The translations under genes were made by a program, and so were the position numbers. A stretch of 64,000 nucleotides of DNA, taken from Agrobacterium albertimagni AOL15. Lineage in GTDB: Bacteria > Pseudomonadota > Alphaproteobacteria > Rhizobiales > Rhizobiaceae. The stretch covers positions 434,001 through 498,000 of the forward strand of contig NZ_ALJF01000013.1 of NCBI RefSeq assembly GCF_000300855.1, read 5' to 3'. This document shows positions 1-8,479 of this stretch, piece after piece (position 1 is the first letter of the stretch; each line of letters starts with the position of its first letter). The notes beneath the pieces are model-generated. The model had not been told where the DNA came from. It did no database searches and worked only from the letters and a program-made list of their open reading frames with translations.

Positions 1-1
1 C

Positions 2-1516
2 GGTCTGCCCTGGGGCAAGAAGTCCAAGGTCAAGATCGACCTGAACGCGGCGGAGAAGGTTCTCGACGAGGATCATTTCGGCCTCGACAAGGTCAAGGAG
101 CGCATCGTCGAATATCTCGCCGTCCAGGCACGCGCGACGAAGCTGAAAGGCCCGATCCTCTGCCTCGTCGGCCCTCCGGGCGTCGGCAAGACTTCGCTTG
201 CCAAGTCGATCGCAAAGGCGACCGGCCGCGAATACGTGCGCATGGCACTCGGTGGTGTGCGTGACGAAGCGGAAATCCGCGGTCACCGCCGCACCTATAT
301 CGGCTCCATGCCTGGCAAGATCGTCCAGTCGATGAAGAAGGCCAAGAAGTCCAACCCGCTCTTCCTGCTCGACGAGATCGACAAGATGGGCATGGATTTC
401 CGCGGCGATCCGTCTTCGGCTCTGCTTGAGGTGCTCGATCCCGAACAGAACTCGACCTTCATGGACCACTATCTCGAAGTGGAATATGATCTGTCGAACG
501 TCATGTTCGTGACGACCGCCAACACGCTGAACATCCCGGGTCCGCTGATGGACCGCATGGAGATCATCCGGATCGCCGGCTATACCGAGGATGAGAAGCT
601 TGAAATCGCCAAGCGGCACCTGCTGCCGAAGGCGATCAAGGAACATGCCCTGCGTCCGGAGGAGTTCTCCGTGGCAGACTCGGCGATCCTGGCGATCATT
701 CAGCAGTATACCCGCGAAGCCGGTGTGCGCTCCTTTGAACGCGAACTGATGAAGCTCGCCCGCAAGGCCGTGACCGAAATCATCAAGGGCAAGGTGACCT
801 CGGTCGCCGTGACCGGTGAGAACATCAACGAATACCTGGGCGTCCCGCGCTTCCGCCACGGCGAAGCCGAGGGCGAGGACCAGGTCGGCGTTGTCACGGG
901 ATTGGCCTGGACGGAAGTCGGTGGCGAACTGCTGACCATCGAAGGCGTGATGATGCCCGGCAAGGGCCGCATGACCGTCACGGGCAACCTGAAGGAAGTG
1001 ATGAAGGAATCGATTTCGGCCGCGGCGTCCTACGTCCGCAGCAGAGCCGTCGATTTCGGCGTCGAGCCGCCGCGCTTCGACAAGTCCGACATCCACGTCC
1101 ACGTTCCCGAGGGCGCTACCCCGAAGGACGGTCCGTCTGCCGGTATCGCCATGGCAACCGCCATCGTCTCCATCATGACCGGCATTCCGGTCTCGAAGGA
1201 TATCGCGATGACGGGCGAAGTGACCCTGCGTGGTCGCGTCCTGCCGATCGGTGGCCTGAAGGAAAAGCTGCTCGCAGCACTTCGCGGCGGCATCAAGAAG
1301 GTGCTCATTCCGGAAGAGAACGCCAAGGATCTGGCCGACATTCCGGACAACGTGAAGAACAACATGGAGATCGTTCCGGTGTCCCGCATGGGCGAGGTCA
1401 TCAGACATGCTCTGGTGCGCGTGCCGGAGCCGATCGAGTGGGATGGAACCGTTGAAACGCCGGCCATCGGCGTCGTCGATGGGGCCGATGAAACCGGTGC
1501 AACCATCGCTCACTGA
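2..1516 (+). CDS. lon: Lon ATP-dependent protease, 3' part (5' end outside window)
   Basis: Lon is a cytosolic AAA+ serine protease that degrades misfolded and regulatory proteins. The reading frame is open from base 2, so only the C-terminal roughly 500 residues are here. Visible in order are a Walker A motif (GPPGVGKTS, near base 172), a Walker B motif ([10 protein letters not shown], near 361), the AAA+ lid, and the Lon proteolytic domain. The proteolytic domain has the catalytic serine in PKDGPSAG (near 1120) and the lysine of the Ser-Lys dyad in the segment after [14 protein letters not shown] (near 1250). The gene ends in TGA and is followed by an intrinsic terminator. It lies directly upstream of hupB, an order common in alphaproteobacteria. 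Identity is certain; the N-terminal substrate-binding domain cannot be judged. Confidence 0.97.
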   Translation, partial: GLPWGKKSKVKIDLNAAEKVLDEDHFGLDKVKERIVEYLAVQARATKLKGPILCLVGPPGVGKTSLAKSIAKATGREYVRMALGGVRDEAEIRGHRRTYIGSMPGKIVQSMKKAKKSNPLFLLDEIDKMGMDFRGDPSSALLEVLDPEQNSTFMDHYLEVEYDLSNVMFVTTANTLNIPGPLMDRMEIIRIAGYTEDEKLEIAKRHLLPKAIKEHALRPEEFSVADSAILAIIQQYTREAGVRSFERELMKLARKAVTEIIKGKVTSVAVTGENINEYLGVPRFRHGEAEGEDQVGVVTGLAWTEVGGELLTIEGVMMPGKGRMTVTGNLKEVMKESISAAASYVRSRAVDFGVEPPRFDKSDIHVHVPEGATPKDGPSAGIAMATAIVSIMTGIPVSKDIAMTGEVTLRGRVLPIGGLKEKLLAALRGGIKKVLIPEENAKDLADIPDNVKNNMEIVPVSRMGEVIRHALVRVPEPIEWDGTVETPAIGVVDGADETGATIAH

Positions 1517-1558
1517 GGCAATTCTGCCATAAGTGAGCCACAAAGCTCCAAAACCGAC

Positions 1559-1591
1559 AAAAAGGCTGGCATTTTTGCCAGCCTTTTTTGT
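1559..1591 (+). terminator. Intrinsic terminator after lon
   Basis: A 10-bp perfect stem (AAAGGCTGGC / GCCAGCCTTT) with a 6-base loop is followed by a run of T. It lies about 45 bases after the lon stop codon, so lon and hupB are likely separate transcripts. Confidence 0.85.
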
Positions 1592-1641
1592 GAAAAGCCG
1601 CTTAAAAGGCTTGTTTTCCGGGGCTTTCGGGTGCTTTTGAG

Positions 1642-1669
1642 TTGCGAAGGGCAGAAGCTTTCGTATTCT
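1642..1669 (+). promoter_or_regulatory. Possible hupB promoter
   Basis: TTGCGA (1642-1647) and TATTCT (1664-1669) are spaced by 16 bases, upstream of hupB and downstream of the lon terminator. The match to sigma-70 elements is only moderate. Confidence 0.3.
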
Positions 1670-1722
1670 CCGCCCGACTTAATCTTTTGAGTCGTTTCAT
1701 ACCAATCAGAAAGGGTGGAAAC

Positions 1723-1998
1723 ATGAACAAGAACGAACTCGTATCCGCGGTCGCCGAGAAGGCTGGCCTCACCAAGGCTGACGCTGCCTCTGCCGTTGAT
1801 GCCGTTTTTGAAACGGTCCAGGCTGAACTGAAGAACGGCGGCGACATTCGTCTCGCTGGCTTCGGCGCCTTCACCGTCGCCCGTCGCGAAGCCTCCAAGG
1901 GCCGCAACCCGTCCACCGGCGCTGAAGTCGATATCCCGGCTCGCAACGTACCGAAGTTCACGGCCGGCAAGGGCCTGAAGGACGCTGTCAACAGCTGA
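1723..1998 (+). CDS. hupB: DNA-binding protein HU (HupB)
   Basis: A 91-residue histone-like nucleoid protein that bends and compacts DNA as a dimer. It has the full HU fold, beginning MNKNELVSAVAEKAGL, with the conserved GFGAF turn near residues 46-50 and the DNA-binding arm containing GRNPSTG near residue 62. The start at ATG 1723 is preferred over the upstream in-frame ATG at 1642. It has a Shine-Dalgarno-like AAGGGTGG at 1711 and gives the usual family length. Terminators on both sides make it monocistronic. Confidence 0.97.
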   Translation: MNKNELVSAVAEKAGLTKADAASAVDAVFETVQAELKNGGDIRLAGFGAFTVARREASKGRNPSTGAEVDIPARNVPKFTAGKGLKDAVNS

Positions 1999-2052
1999 TC
2001 CGTCGTGACCGTCGCCACCCTTCGGTGCCGATGGTCAGCTGACACCCTGGTT

Positions 2053-2081
2053 AGCCCGGCCTCTGTGCCGGGCTTTCTTTT
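2053..2081 (+). terminator. Intrinsic terminator after hupB
   Basis: An 8-bp GC-rich stem (AGCCCGGC / GCCGGGCT) with a 6-base loop is followed by TTCTTTTT, about 55 bases after the hupB stop. Confidence 0.85.
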
Positions 2082-2142
2082 TGTCCATCTTGCGCTGCAG
2101 CAAAACCTGTCATATTTCTGTTGTGCCGGATGTCCGGCATTC

Positions 2143-2289
2143 GTTCTCAGGGCGGGGTGAAACTCCCCACCGGCGGTAAGGAGGAAACTCCAAGCCCGCG
2201 AGCGCCTGGTCTTCCGAAGGGGAGGGCAGGGTCAGCAGATCCGGTGTAACTCCGGAGCCGACGGTTAAAGTCCGGATGAAAGAGAATGA
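2143..2289 (+). promoter_or_regulatory. FMN riboswitch (RFN element)
   Basis: The conserved RFN blocks are all present in order: TTCTCAGGGCGGGGTGAAA, CCCCACCGGCGGTAA, AGCCCGCGAGCG, GGTCAGCAGATCCGGTG, and GAGCCGACGGTTAAAGTC ending in GGATGAAAGAGAA. This aptamer binds flavin mononucleotide and lowers expression of riboflavin supply genes when FMN is plentiful. It sits 136 bases ahead of the downstream transporter gene rather than a biosynthetic gene, which supports assigning that transporter to riboflavin uptake. Confidence 0.96.
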
Positions 2290-2401
2290 GGTCAGGCTGC
2301 GCTTCTGTCCGTTTGACGCGGATCGGGCGGCGCGGCTGCGCGGTGCCGTCTCCGTCCTGGAGCGGCTTTTCGTCGTCCTCATCTGTCCTGATTTGTGTTG
2401 G

Positions 2402-2416
2402 TCCTTTGGACAAGGA
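2402..2416 (+). promoter_or_regulatory. Possible Shine-Dalgarno-sequestering hairpin of the FMN riboswitch
   Basis: TCCTT (2402-2406) can pair with AAGGA (2412-2416), the ribosome binding site for the ATG at 2425, across a 5-base loop. No clear intrinsic terminator is seen between the aptamer and the gene. Control of translation initiation is therefore the simpler reading of the expression platform, but this is an inference. Confidence 0.45.
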
Positions 2417-2424
2417 AACATGAC

Positions 2425-3327
2425 ATGAATCAGAGCTCCGTTTCAGTTCTGCGCTCCCGGGCCGTTGTCGGTGCCGGTTTTATGGTCTTGGCAGGTATTG
2501 CCTTTGCCATCCTCAATGTCGTCACCCAATGGCTTGCCATGACGCTCGGCTTCCCGCCGGCATCGACCGCCTTCTGGCAATATGGCTTTGCCCTCATCCT
2601 CTCGCTGCCGCTGCTCTTCCGTCTTGGCCTCCGCGCCATGAAGACCGCCTATCCGGTCCGCCACATCCTGCGCGTCCTGCTCGCCGCCTTCGGCGTTCAG
2701 GCCTGGATCACCGGATTGGCCACCGTTCCGATCTGGCAGGCGATCGCGCTCGTCATGACCTCGCCCTTCTTCATCATCATCGGCGCGCGCCTCTTCCTCG
2801 GTGAAACCGTCGGCCGTGATCGCTGGTTCGCAACGCTCACCGGCTTCGTCGGCGCGATGATCATCCTGCAGCCCTGGTCGGACAGCTTCACGCTCGCGGC
2901 CCTTTTGCCGGTGCTCTCAGCGCTGCTCTGGGGTGGCTCGTCGCTGATCATGAAGAACCTCACCCACTATGAGGCGCCGGAGACGGTAACCGTTTGGCTC
3001 CTCGTGCTGCTGACGCCGATCAATGCCGGTCTCGCGGTTGCCGGCGGCTTCATTGTTCCGGAGGGGCTGGCCCTGTGGCTGCTGCTCGCAGCCGGGCTTC
3101 TGACGGCCATCGGCCAGTATCTGCTGACGCTCGCCTACAATGCGGCGGATGCCGCCTATGTGCAGCCCTTCGACGACCTCAAACTGCCGCTCAACGTCTT
3201 TGCCGGCTGGCTCGTCTTCGGCTACGCGCCGAGCGGTTATCTCTGGCTTGGTGCTCTTCTCATCCTCGGCGCATCGCTCTTCCTGATGCTGCGAGAAGCA
3301 GGCAAGGAAACAACAGTGGCATCCTGA
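2425..3327 (+). CDS. ribN: Riboflavin transporter RibN (EamA/DMT family)
   Basis: A 300-residue integral membrane protein with about ten hydrophobic segments arranged as two EamA repeats (roughly residues 13-140 and 150-290). The RibN group of the DMT superfamily, described in rhizobia, imports riboflavin across the inner membrane. The assignment rests on the fold plus the FMN riboswitch in the leader. The ATG at 2425 is chosen because AAGGA lies at 2412-2416. A longer frame from 2395 would begin with non-conserved charged residues and lacks a ribosome binding site. No downstream partner gene is apparent. Confidence 0.88.
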   Translation: MNQSSVSVLRSRAVVGAGFMVLAGIAFAILNVVTQWLAMTLGFPPASTAFWQYGFALILSLPLLFRLGLRAMKTAYPVRHILRVLLAAFGVQAWITGLATVPIWQAIALVMTSPFFIIIGARLFLGETVGRDRWFATLTGFVGAMIILQPWSDSFTLAALLPVLSALLWGGSSLIMKNLTHYEAPETVTVWLLVLLTPINAGLAVAGGFIVPEGLALWLLLAAGLLTAIGQYLLTLAYNAADAAYVQPFDDLKLPLNVFAGWLVFGYAPSGYLWLGALLILGASLFLMLREAGKETTVAS

Positions 3328-3354
3328 TCGCTTGAATGGGGAAGAGTTCGGAAA

Positions 3355-3372
3355 CTGTCATCCGACTGTCAC
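3355..3372 (+). promoter_or_regulatory. PhoB binding site (Pho box)
   Basis: Two direct heptamers, CTGTCAT (3355-3361) and CTGTCAC (3366-3372), are separated by 4 bases. This is the 11-base periodic arrangement of rhizobial Pho boxes. It lies about 55 bases ahead of the start of an exported phytase-like protein, so phosphate-starvation induction is likely. Confidence 0.75.
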
Positions 3373-3424
3373 CGGACTGCCTCAGAACCCTCTTGTTCCA
3401 TTTCAGGATACTGGAGGTTTCCCG

Positions 3425-5623
3425 ATGACCCATGGTCTCTCCCGCGTCGCCCTCACGGCGGCGCTCTTTGCATCCGTGGCCCTGCCGGCCACGGCCGAAC
3501 AGGTTTTCAATCGCATCGCCACTTTCCCGGTCGCCACCAACCTTCCGGCCGACAAGGATAAGCTTTCCACTACCTCTGCCGAAATCATCACGGCCTCGGA
3601 AGACGGCAACACGCTGATCTATTCCGACAGCCCGCTCGGTGGCATCGGTTTCATTGACATCACCGACGCCAAGGCGCCGAAAGCTGCAGGCGCCCTGATG
3701 ATGGACGGCGAGCCCACCTCGGTTGCGGTTGCCGGCGCCAAGGTTCTCGTCGGCGTCAACACGTCGGAAAGCTTCACCAGCCCGTCGGGCAAGCTCGCCG
3801 TCGTCGACATCGCCACCAAGGCCATCGAGGCGACCTGCGACATCGGCGGTCAGCCTGACTCCGTTGCCGTGGCCAAGGACAACTCCTTCGTCGCAATCGC
3901 CATCGAGAACGAGCGTGACGAGGACGTCAACGATGGCGCCCTGCCGCAGATGCCGGCCGGCGATCTCGTCATCCTGTCCCTGAACAACGGCGTTGCGGAT
4001 TGCGGTTCGATCAAGCGCGTGGCCCTGACCGGTCTGGCAGAGATCGCGCCCGAAGATCCGGAGCCTGAATTCGTTGCGATCAACAGCCTCGGCGAGATCG
4101 CCGTCACGCTGCAGGAAAACAACCACATCGCCATCGTCGACGGCAAGACCGGCGAAGTGAAGAGCCACTTCTCCGCCGGCACGGTCGACCTCACCGGCAT
4201 CGACACCAAGTCGGACGGGGCGCTCAAGTTCACCGGTACCAAGGAAGGCGTGCTGCGCGAGCCTGACGCCGTCAAGTGGCTGGACGACAACCGTCTCGTC
4301 ATCGCCAATGAAGGCGACTGGAACGGCGGTTCTCGTGGCTTCACCATCTTCGACAAGACCGGCAAGGTGGCTTACGAATCGGGTGCTTCGCTCGAGCAGG
4401 CCATCGCCCAGATCGGTCATTTCCCCGACAAGCGTGCCCGCTCAAAGGGCGTCGAGCCGGAAGGCCTGGAAGCCGCGACCTTTGGCGACCAGGACTACTT
4501 CTTCGTGCTCGCCGAGCGCGCCTCGGTGGTTGGCGTCTACAAGGACACCGGTGCCGAGCCTGAACTGACGCAGCTTCTGCCGTCTGGCGTGTCACCGGAA
4601 GGCGCAGTTGCCATTCCCTCGCGCAACCTTCTGGCCACCGCCAACGAGGTAGATCTGGGCGAAGACGGCGGCCCCCGCTCGCATGTCATGCTCTACGAAC
4701 TGGCTGAAGGCACGCCGGCCTATCCGATGATCCAGTCGGCAATGGTCGATGGGGCACCGATCGGTTGGGGCGCGCTTTCCGGTCTCGTCGGCGATGCCGA
4801 AAAGGCTGGCACCCTCTATGCCGTCAACGACAGCTTCTACGCCATGCAGCCGACGATCTTCACGATCGACGCAACGCAGAAGCCGGCCGTCATCACCACG
4901 GCCCTGCCGATCACCCGTGGCGGCGCTGCAGCTCAGAAGCTCGACCTGGAAGGTATCACGCTGGACGGCAAGGGCGGCTTCTGGGTCGCCTCCGAAGGCG
5001 ATCCGGCCAAGCTCGTCGGCCATGGCCTCTACAATGTCGATGCCAAGGGCGAGATCAAGGCTGAAGTCGGCTTCCCCGTGGAACTCCTCGCCGGCCAGAC
5101 CCGCTTCGGTCTCGAAGGCATCACCAGTGTCGGCACCGGTGACGACATGACGCTCTGGATGGCTGTGCAGCGCGAATGGGGCGATGACGAAAAGGGCTCG
5201 GTCAAGCTCCTCTCCTACAACCCGAAGTCCAAGGAATGGGGTGCCGTTCGTTATCCGCTCGAAAAGGCGGATGCCGGCTGGGTCGGTCTTTCCGAAATCA
5301 CCGCCCATGGCGACCATGTCTACATCGTCGAGCGCGACAACCAGGTCGGTGACAATGCCAAGCTGAAGAAGCTCTACCGCGTTGCCATCGCCGATCTGAA
5401 GCCCGCCAAGCTCGGCGAAGAACTTCCGACTGTCGTCAAGGAAGAAGTCCATGACTTCATCCCGGACCTGAAGGCCGCCACAAACGGCTACGTCGTCGAC
5501 AAGCTCGAAGGCTTCGCCTTCGACGCCTCGGGCAAGGCCTTCGCCGTCACCGACAACGACGGCGTGGATGACTCATCTGGCGAGACCCTGTTCTGGGAAG
5601 TCAACCTGCAGGGCACCAACTGA
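3425..5623 (+). CDS. Exported phytase-like (esterase-like activity of phytase) protein
   Basis: A 732-residue periplasmic or secreted protein. A signal peptide covers residues 1-25 (hydrophobic core ALTAALFASVAL, cleavage after ATAE or ALPATA). The N-terminal half resembles beta-propeller surface-layer or choice-of-anchor repeats (GNTLIYSDSPLGGIGF, then VAVAKDNSFVAIAIENERDED). The C-terminal half carries the phytase-like domain with EPEGLEAATFGD, DLEGITLDGKGGFWVASEGDP, RFGLEGITSVG and DKLEGFAFD. The start at ATG 3425 follows GGAGG at 3413; the frame extends further upstream but without a ribosome binding site. The Pho box immediately upstream suggests a role in scavenging phosphate from organic esters. 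The substrate is not known. Confidence 0.85.
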   Translation: MTHGLSRVALTAALFASVALPATAEQVFNRIATFPVATNLPADKDKLSTTSAEIITASEDGNTLIYSDSPLGGIGFIDITDAKAPKAAGALMMDGEPTSVAVAGAKVLVGVNTSESFTSPSGKLAVVDIATKAIEATCDIGGQPDSVAVAKDNSFVAIAIENERDEDVNDGALPQMPAGDLVILSLNNGVADCGSIKRVALTGLAEIAPEDPEPEFVAINSLGEIAVTLQENNHIAIVDGKTGEVKSHFSAGTVDLTGIDTKSDGALKFTGTKEGVLREPDAVKWLDDNRLVIANEGDWNGGSRGFTIFDKTGKVAYESGASLEQAIAQIGHFPDKRARSKGVEPEGLEAATFGDQDYFFVLAERASVVGVYKDTGAEPELTQLLPSGVSPEGAVAIPSRNLLATANEVDLGEDGGPRSHVMLYELAEGTPAYPMIQSAMVDGAPIGWGALSGLVGDAEKAGTLYAVNDSFYAMQPTIFTIDATQKPAVITTALPITRGGAAAQKLDLEGITLDGKGGFWVASEGDPAKLVGHGLYNVDAKGEIKAEVGFPVELLAGQTRFGLEGITSVGTGDDMTLWMAVQREWGDDEKGSVKLLSYNPKSKEWGAVRYPLEKADAGWVGLSEITAHGDHVYIVERDNQVGDNAKLKKLYRVAIADLKPAKLGEELPTVVKEEVHDFIPDLKAATNGYVVDKLEGFAFDASGKAFAVTDNDGVDDSSGETLFWEVNLQGTN

Positions 5624-5650
5624 TCGAAAGATCAGGGCAGCCGAAACAGA

Positions 5651-5684
5651 AGAGGCCGGATGAGCGATCACCCGGCCTCTTTTT
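5651..5684. terminator. Intrinsic terminator between convergent genes
   Basis: AGAGGCCGG pairs with CCGGCCTCT and is followed by TTTTT, 28 bases after the phytase-like gene and ahead of the convergent aldo/keto reductase stop. The A-rich 5' flank is weak, so it probably serves mainly the plus-strand gene. Confidence 0.8.
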
Positions 5685-5704
5685 CATATCGTCACTGGTG
5701 CGGA

Positions 5705-6697
5705 TTACCAGCGATGATGCACATGCGGCGCGATCAGCCGCTCGTAAACCTCGCGCGATGCCGCCATGACGTCCGCCGACAGCGCCGCGAGATCAGACGC
5801 CGCAGCGTTTGCCTTGGCCTGCTCGCCATTGCGGGCACCGGGAATGACGACCGTGACCGCCTCATGCATCAGGATCCAGCGCAGTGCGAATTGCGCCATG
5901 GAGGCACCTGCCGGCACCAGCTTGCGAACTTCCTCGACGGCTGCGAGACCCGTCTCGAAAGGCACGCCGGCAAAGGTCTCGCCCACGTCGAAGGCCTCGC
6001 CATTGCGGTTGAAGTTGCGGTGGTCTTCGGCAGCAAACTGGGTGCTCGCGGTGATCTTGCCCGAAAGCAGGCCGCTTGCCAGCGGCACGCGCGCGATGAC
6101 CGCGACGTTACGGCGCTTGGCTTCCTGGAAGAAGAGGGCAGCCGGGCGCTGGCGGAACATATTGAAGATGATCTGGACCGAGACGACGCCCGGATACTCG
6201 ATCGCCTTCAGCGCTTCCTCAACCTTTTCGACCGACACGCCGTAATGCTTGATCTTGCCGGCCTTGCGGATCTCCGCAAGCCCCTCGAACATCTCCTGAC
6301 GATAGTAGACCTCAGTTGGCGGGCAATGCAGCTGCACGAGATCGAGGCTGTCGATCTCGAGGTTCTTCAAGGAACGGTCGATGAAAGCTTCGATGTTGGC
6401 CTTGGTGTAACCATCGGCCACATGCGGGTTGAGCCTCCGACCGGCCTTGGACGCCACCATCGGCCGCGCGCCGCCGCGCGCCTTCAGAACCTCGGCGATG
6501 ATCTTTTCCGAACGACCGTCGCCATAGACGTCCGCCGTATCGATGAAGGTCATGCCGGCATCAAGGGCTGCATTGAGCGCCGCCCGGCCGTCGGCCTCCG
6601 ATACTTCGCCCCAGGATCCGCCGATCTGCCAGGCGCCAAAGCCGATATCGCTGACGGTGAATTCCGTCCGGCCGAATTTATGTTCTCGCATCGTCAT
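5705..6697 (-). CDS. Aldo/keto reductase
   Basis: A 330-residue NADPH-dependent oxidoreductase of the aldo/keto reductase superfamily with a TIM-barrel fold. The catalytic tetrad is visible as D53 and Y58 (FIDTADVYG), K84 (VASKAG) and H124 (LVQLHCPP). The start is placed at the ATG at 6697, which follows GGGAGA by a few bases; an ATG six bases further in (6691) is nearly as good. The upstream frame to 6796 is rejected because it has no binding site and an atypical sequence. It is convergent with the phytase-like gene. The substrate cannot be deduced. Confidence 0.9.
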   Translation of the reverse strand: MTMREHKFGRTEFTVSDIGFGAWQIGGSWGEVSEADGRAALNAALDAGMTFIDTADVYGDGRSEKIIAEVLKARGGARPMVASKAGRRLNPHVADGYTKANIEAFIDRSLKNLEIDSLDLVQLHCPPTEVYYRQEMFEGLAEIRKAGKIKHYGVSVEKVEEALKAIEYPGVVSVQIIFNMFRQRPAALFFQEAKRRNVAVIARVPLASGLLSGKITASTQFAAEDHRNFNRNGEAFDVGETFAGVPFETGLAAVEEVRKLVPAGASMAQFALRWILMHEAVTVVIPGARNGEQAKANAAASDLAALSADVMAASREVYERLIAPHVHHRW

Positions 6698-6832
6698 GTC
6701 TCTCCCGTGATTGCGGTTTCGAGCTAGCAAGTGGGGCAGGGGGTGGCAAGCTTCAACTGCCTCGCCGCCTCGAAGTGATCCACGGTCACCGCCCATGCGA
6801 AGTGGGAGGTGAAATCAGCCAAGAGCCCCCGC

Positions 6833-6997
6833 ATGCCGAAGATGATCCGCAAGGGCGATCTGCCTCAAAAGACCTGCCCCGTCTGCCGCAAACCCTTTGC
6901 CTGGCGCAAGAAGTGGGAGCGGGACTGGGACAATGTCATCTACTGTTCGGAGCGCTGCCGTCGCACGGGCAAAACCGCTAACGCCGACAAGCCGTAG
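6833..6997 (+). CDS. DUF2256 small zinc-binding protein
   Basis: A 54-residue protein with two CxxC-type pairs, CPVC near residue 15 and a C-x3-C pair (YCSERC) near residue 38, separated by the tryptophan-rich block [14 protein letters not shown] that typifies DUF2256. A treble-clef or zinc-ribbon fold is likely. The ATG at 6833 fits family length; a GTG at 6809 overlapping GGAGG is the alternative. The function of the family is unknown. Confidence 0.8.
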   Translation: MPKMIRKGDLPQKTCPVCRKPFAWRKKWERDWDNVIYCSERCRRTGKTANADKP

Positions 6998-7029
6998 ACC
7001 TTTTCAGAGAGTTAAGTGATCGGATCCCC

Positions 7030-8349
7030 ATGACAGACCAGGCCCCGTCGTCGAAGCGCCTTGCATTCTACGCGCTTCCCGCAATCCCGATGGCCGCCGT
7101 CGCGCTGCCCTTCTACATCGTGGTGCCGACTTTCTACGCCGATCACTTCGCCCTGTCGCTTGCGACCATCGGCACGCTTCTGCTGGCCATCCGGCTGATC
7201 GACGCGATCACCGATCCTCTGTTCGGCTGGCTGTCCGACCGCGTTCGCTCCCGCTATGGCCGCCGCCGCTTCTTCTTCGTCATCTCCACGCCGCTGACGG
7301 CGCTCGCCGCCTTCATGCTCTTCTGGCCACCGGAAGATGCCGGTGTCGGCTATCTCGCCTTCTGGGGCGTGGCGCTCTCGATCGGCGCCACCTGGTCGCT
7401 TCTGCCCTATACCGCCTGGGGTGCGGAGCTCGCGACCGGTTATCAGGCGCGGGTCAAGCTGTCGGCCTGGCGCGAGGGCGCCACCCTGATCGGCTCGCTG
7501 ATCGCGATCACCCTGCCATTCGTCGGCGGCTTGGACACGGCAGCCGGTTTTCACGGCCTTGCCTGGGTTGCCGTCTTCATTGCCGTCGCGCTACCGCTCG
7601 CGGGCTTGCTGGCGGTGGCCGTGGTGCCGGAACCGGTCGATCTCTCGCAACGCAAGCTCTCTCTGCGGGAAGGCTTCCGCCATCTGCGCGCCAACGGTCC
7701 CTTCCTGCGACTGGTCAGCGCCTTCCTCTTGAACAGCTTCGCGAATGCGATCCCCGCCTCGCTCTTCATCTATTTCGTCGGCCAGCGTCTCGATGCGCCC
7801 GCCATGCAGGGGCCGCTGCTCTTCACCTATTTCCTCTGCGCCATCGCCGGCGTTCCGCTGGCGGTTGCCACCGCCAAGCGCCTCGGCAAGCATCGCGCCT
7901 GGTGCTACGCGATGATGCTCGCCTGTGCCGTCTTCTCGGTAGCCGGCTTTCTGCGGGAGGGCGATGTGCTCGCCTTCACCGTCGTCTGTGTCGTCACCGG
8001 CCTGCTGCTCGGCTTCGATCTCACCCTTCCGCCCGCGATCCAGGCCGACGTGATCGACAACGACACGGTTTCATCCGGTGAGCAGCGCTCCGGCCTTTAC
8101 TTCGCCGCCTGGAGCTTCACGACAAAGCTTGCAGTGGCACTCTCTGCAGGCGTTGTCTTCCCGCTCCTCGATCTCGCCGGCTTCATCGGCAGTCAGACGG
8201 CCAGCCAGTCCCCGGAGGCGCTGACCGCACTTTCTGCCCTCTACGCCTTCCTGCCGATCCTCCCCAAGCTCGCAGCCATCGCGCTCATGTGGAACTTCTC
8301 CCTCGACGAGGCGGCCCATCAGAAATTGCGCGCAAGCCTCGGCGCCTGA
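7030..8349 (+). CDS. MFS transporter, glycoside-pentoside-hexuronide:cation symporter type
   Basis: A 439-residue inner membrane protein with about twelve hydrophobic segments. The MelB-like signature after TM2 is clear (DAITDPLFGWLSDRVRSR followed by YGRRRFFF), which marks cation-coupled sugar symporters. The second half has the matching loop (FDLTLPPAIQADVIDND). The ribosome binding site is poor. The gene starts 32 bases after the DUF2256 gene, so the two may be co-transcribed. The substrate is unknown, possibly a sugar or sugar acid. Confidence 0.85.
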   Translation: MTDQAPSSKRLAFYALPAIPMAAVALPFYIVVPTFYADHFALSLATIGTLLLAIRLIDAITDPLFGWLSDRVRSRYGRRRFFFVISTPLTALAAFMLFWPPEDAGVGYLAFWGVALSIGATWSLLPYTAWGAELATGYQARVKLSAWREGATLIGSLIAITLPFVGGLDTAAGFHGLAWVAVFIAVALPLAGLLAVAVVPEPVDLSQRKLSLREGFRHLRANGPFLRLVSAFLLNSFANAIPASLFIYFVGQRLDAPAMQGPLLFTYFLCAIAGVPLAVATAKRLGKHRAWCYAMMLACAVFSVAGFLREGDVLAFTVVCVVTGLLLGFDLTLPPAIQADVIDNDTVSSGEQRSGLYFAAWSFTTKLAVALSAGVVFPLLDLAGFIGSQTASQSPEALTALSALYAFLPILPKLAAIALMWNFSLDEAAHQKLRASLGA

Positions 8350-8479
8350 AGAAAGACGATCCGCTATCCGACCACCCGTCGCTGCGACCTGGCGAGAGGC
8401 TGTCATCCAGTCGTCGTCTCTTTCGGTCAAATGTGACGGCGTGAAGTTCAAGCGCGATTCTCTTCGGGAAGGGTCACGG

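Noticed and set aside
8400-8417. Possible Pho box ahead of ugd (CTGTCAT then TCGTCGT)
   Set aside because: Only the first heptamer matches; the second agrees at 4 of 7 bases, unlike the good site at 3355.
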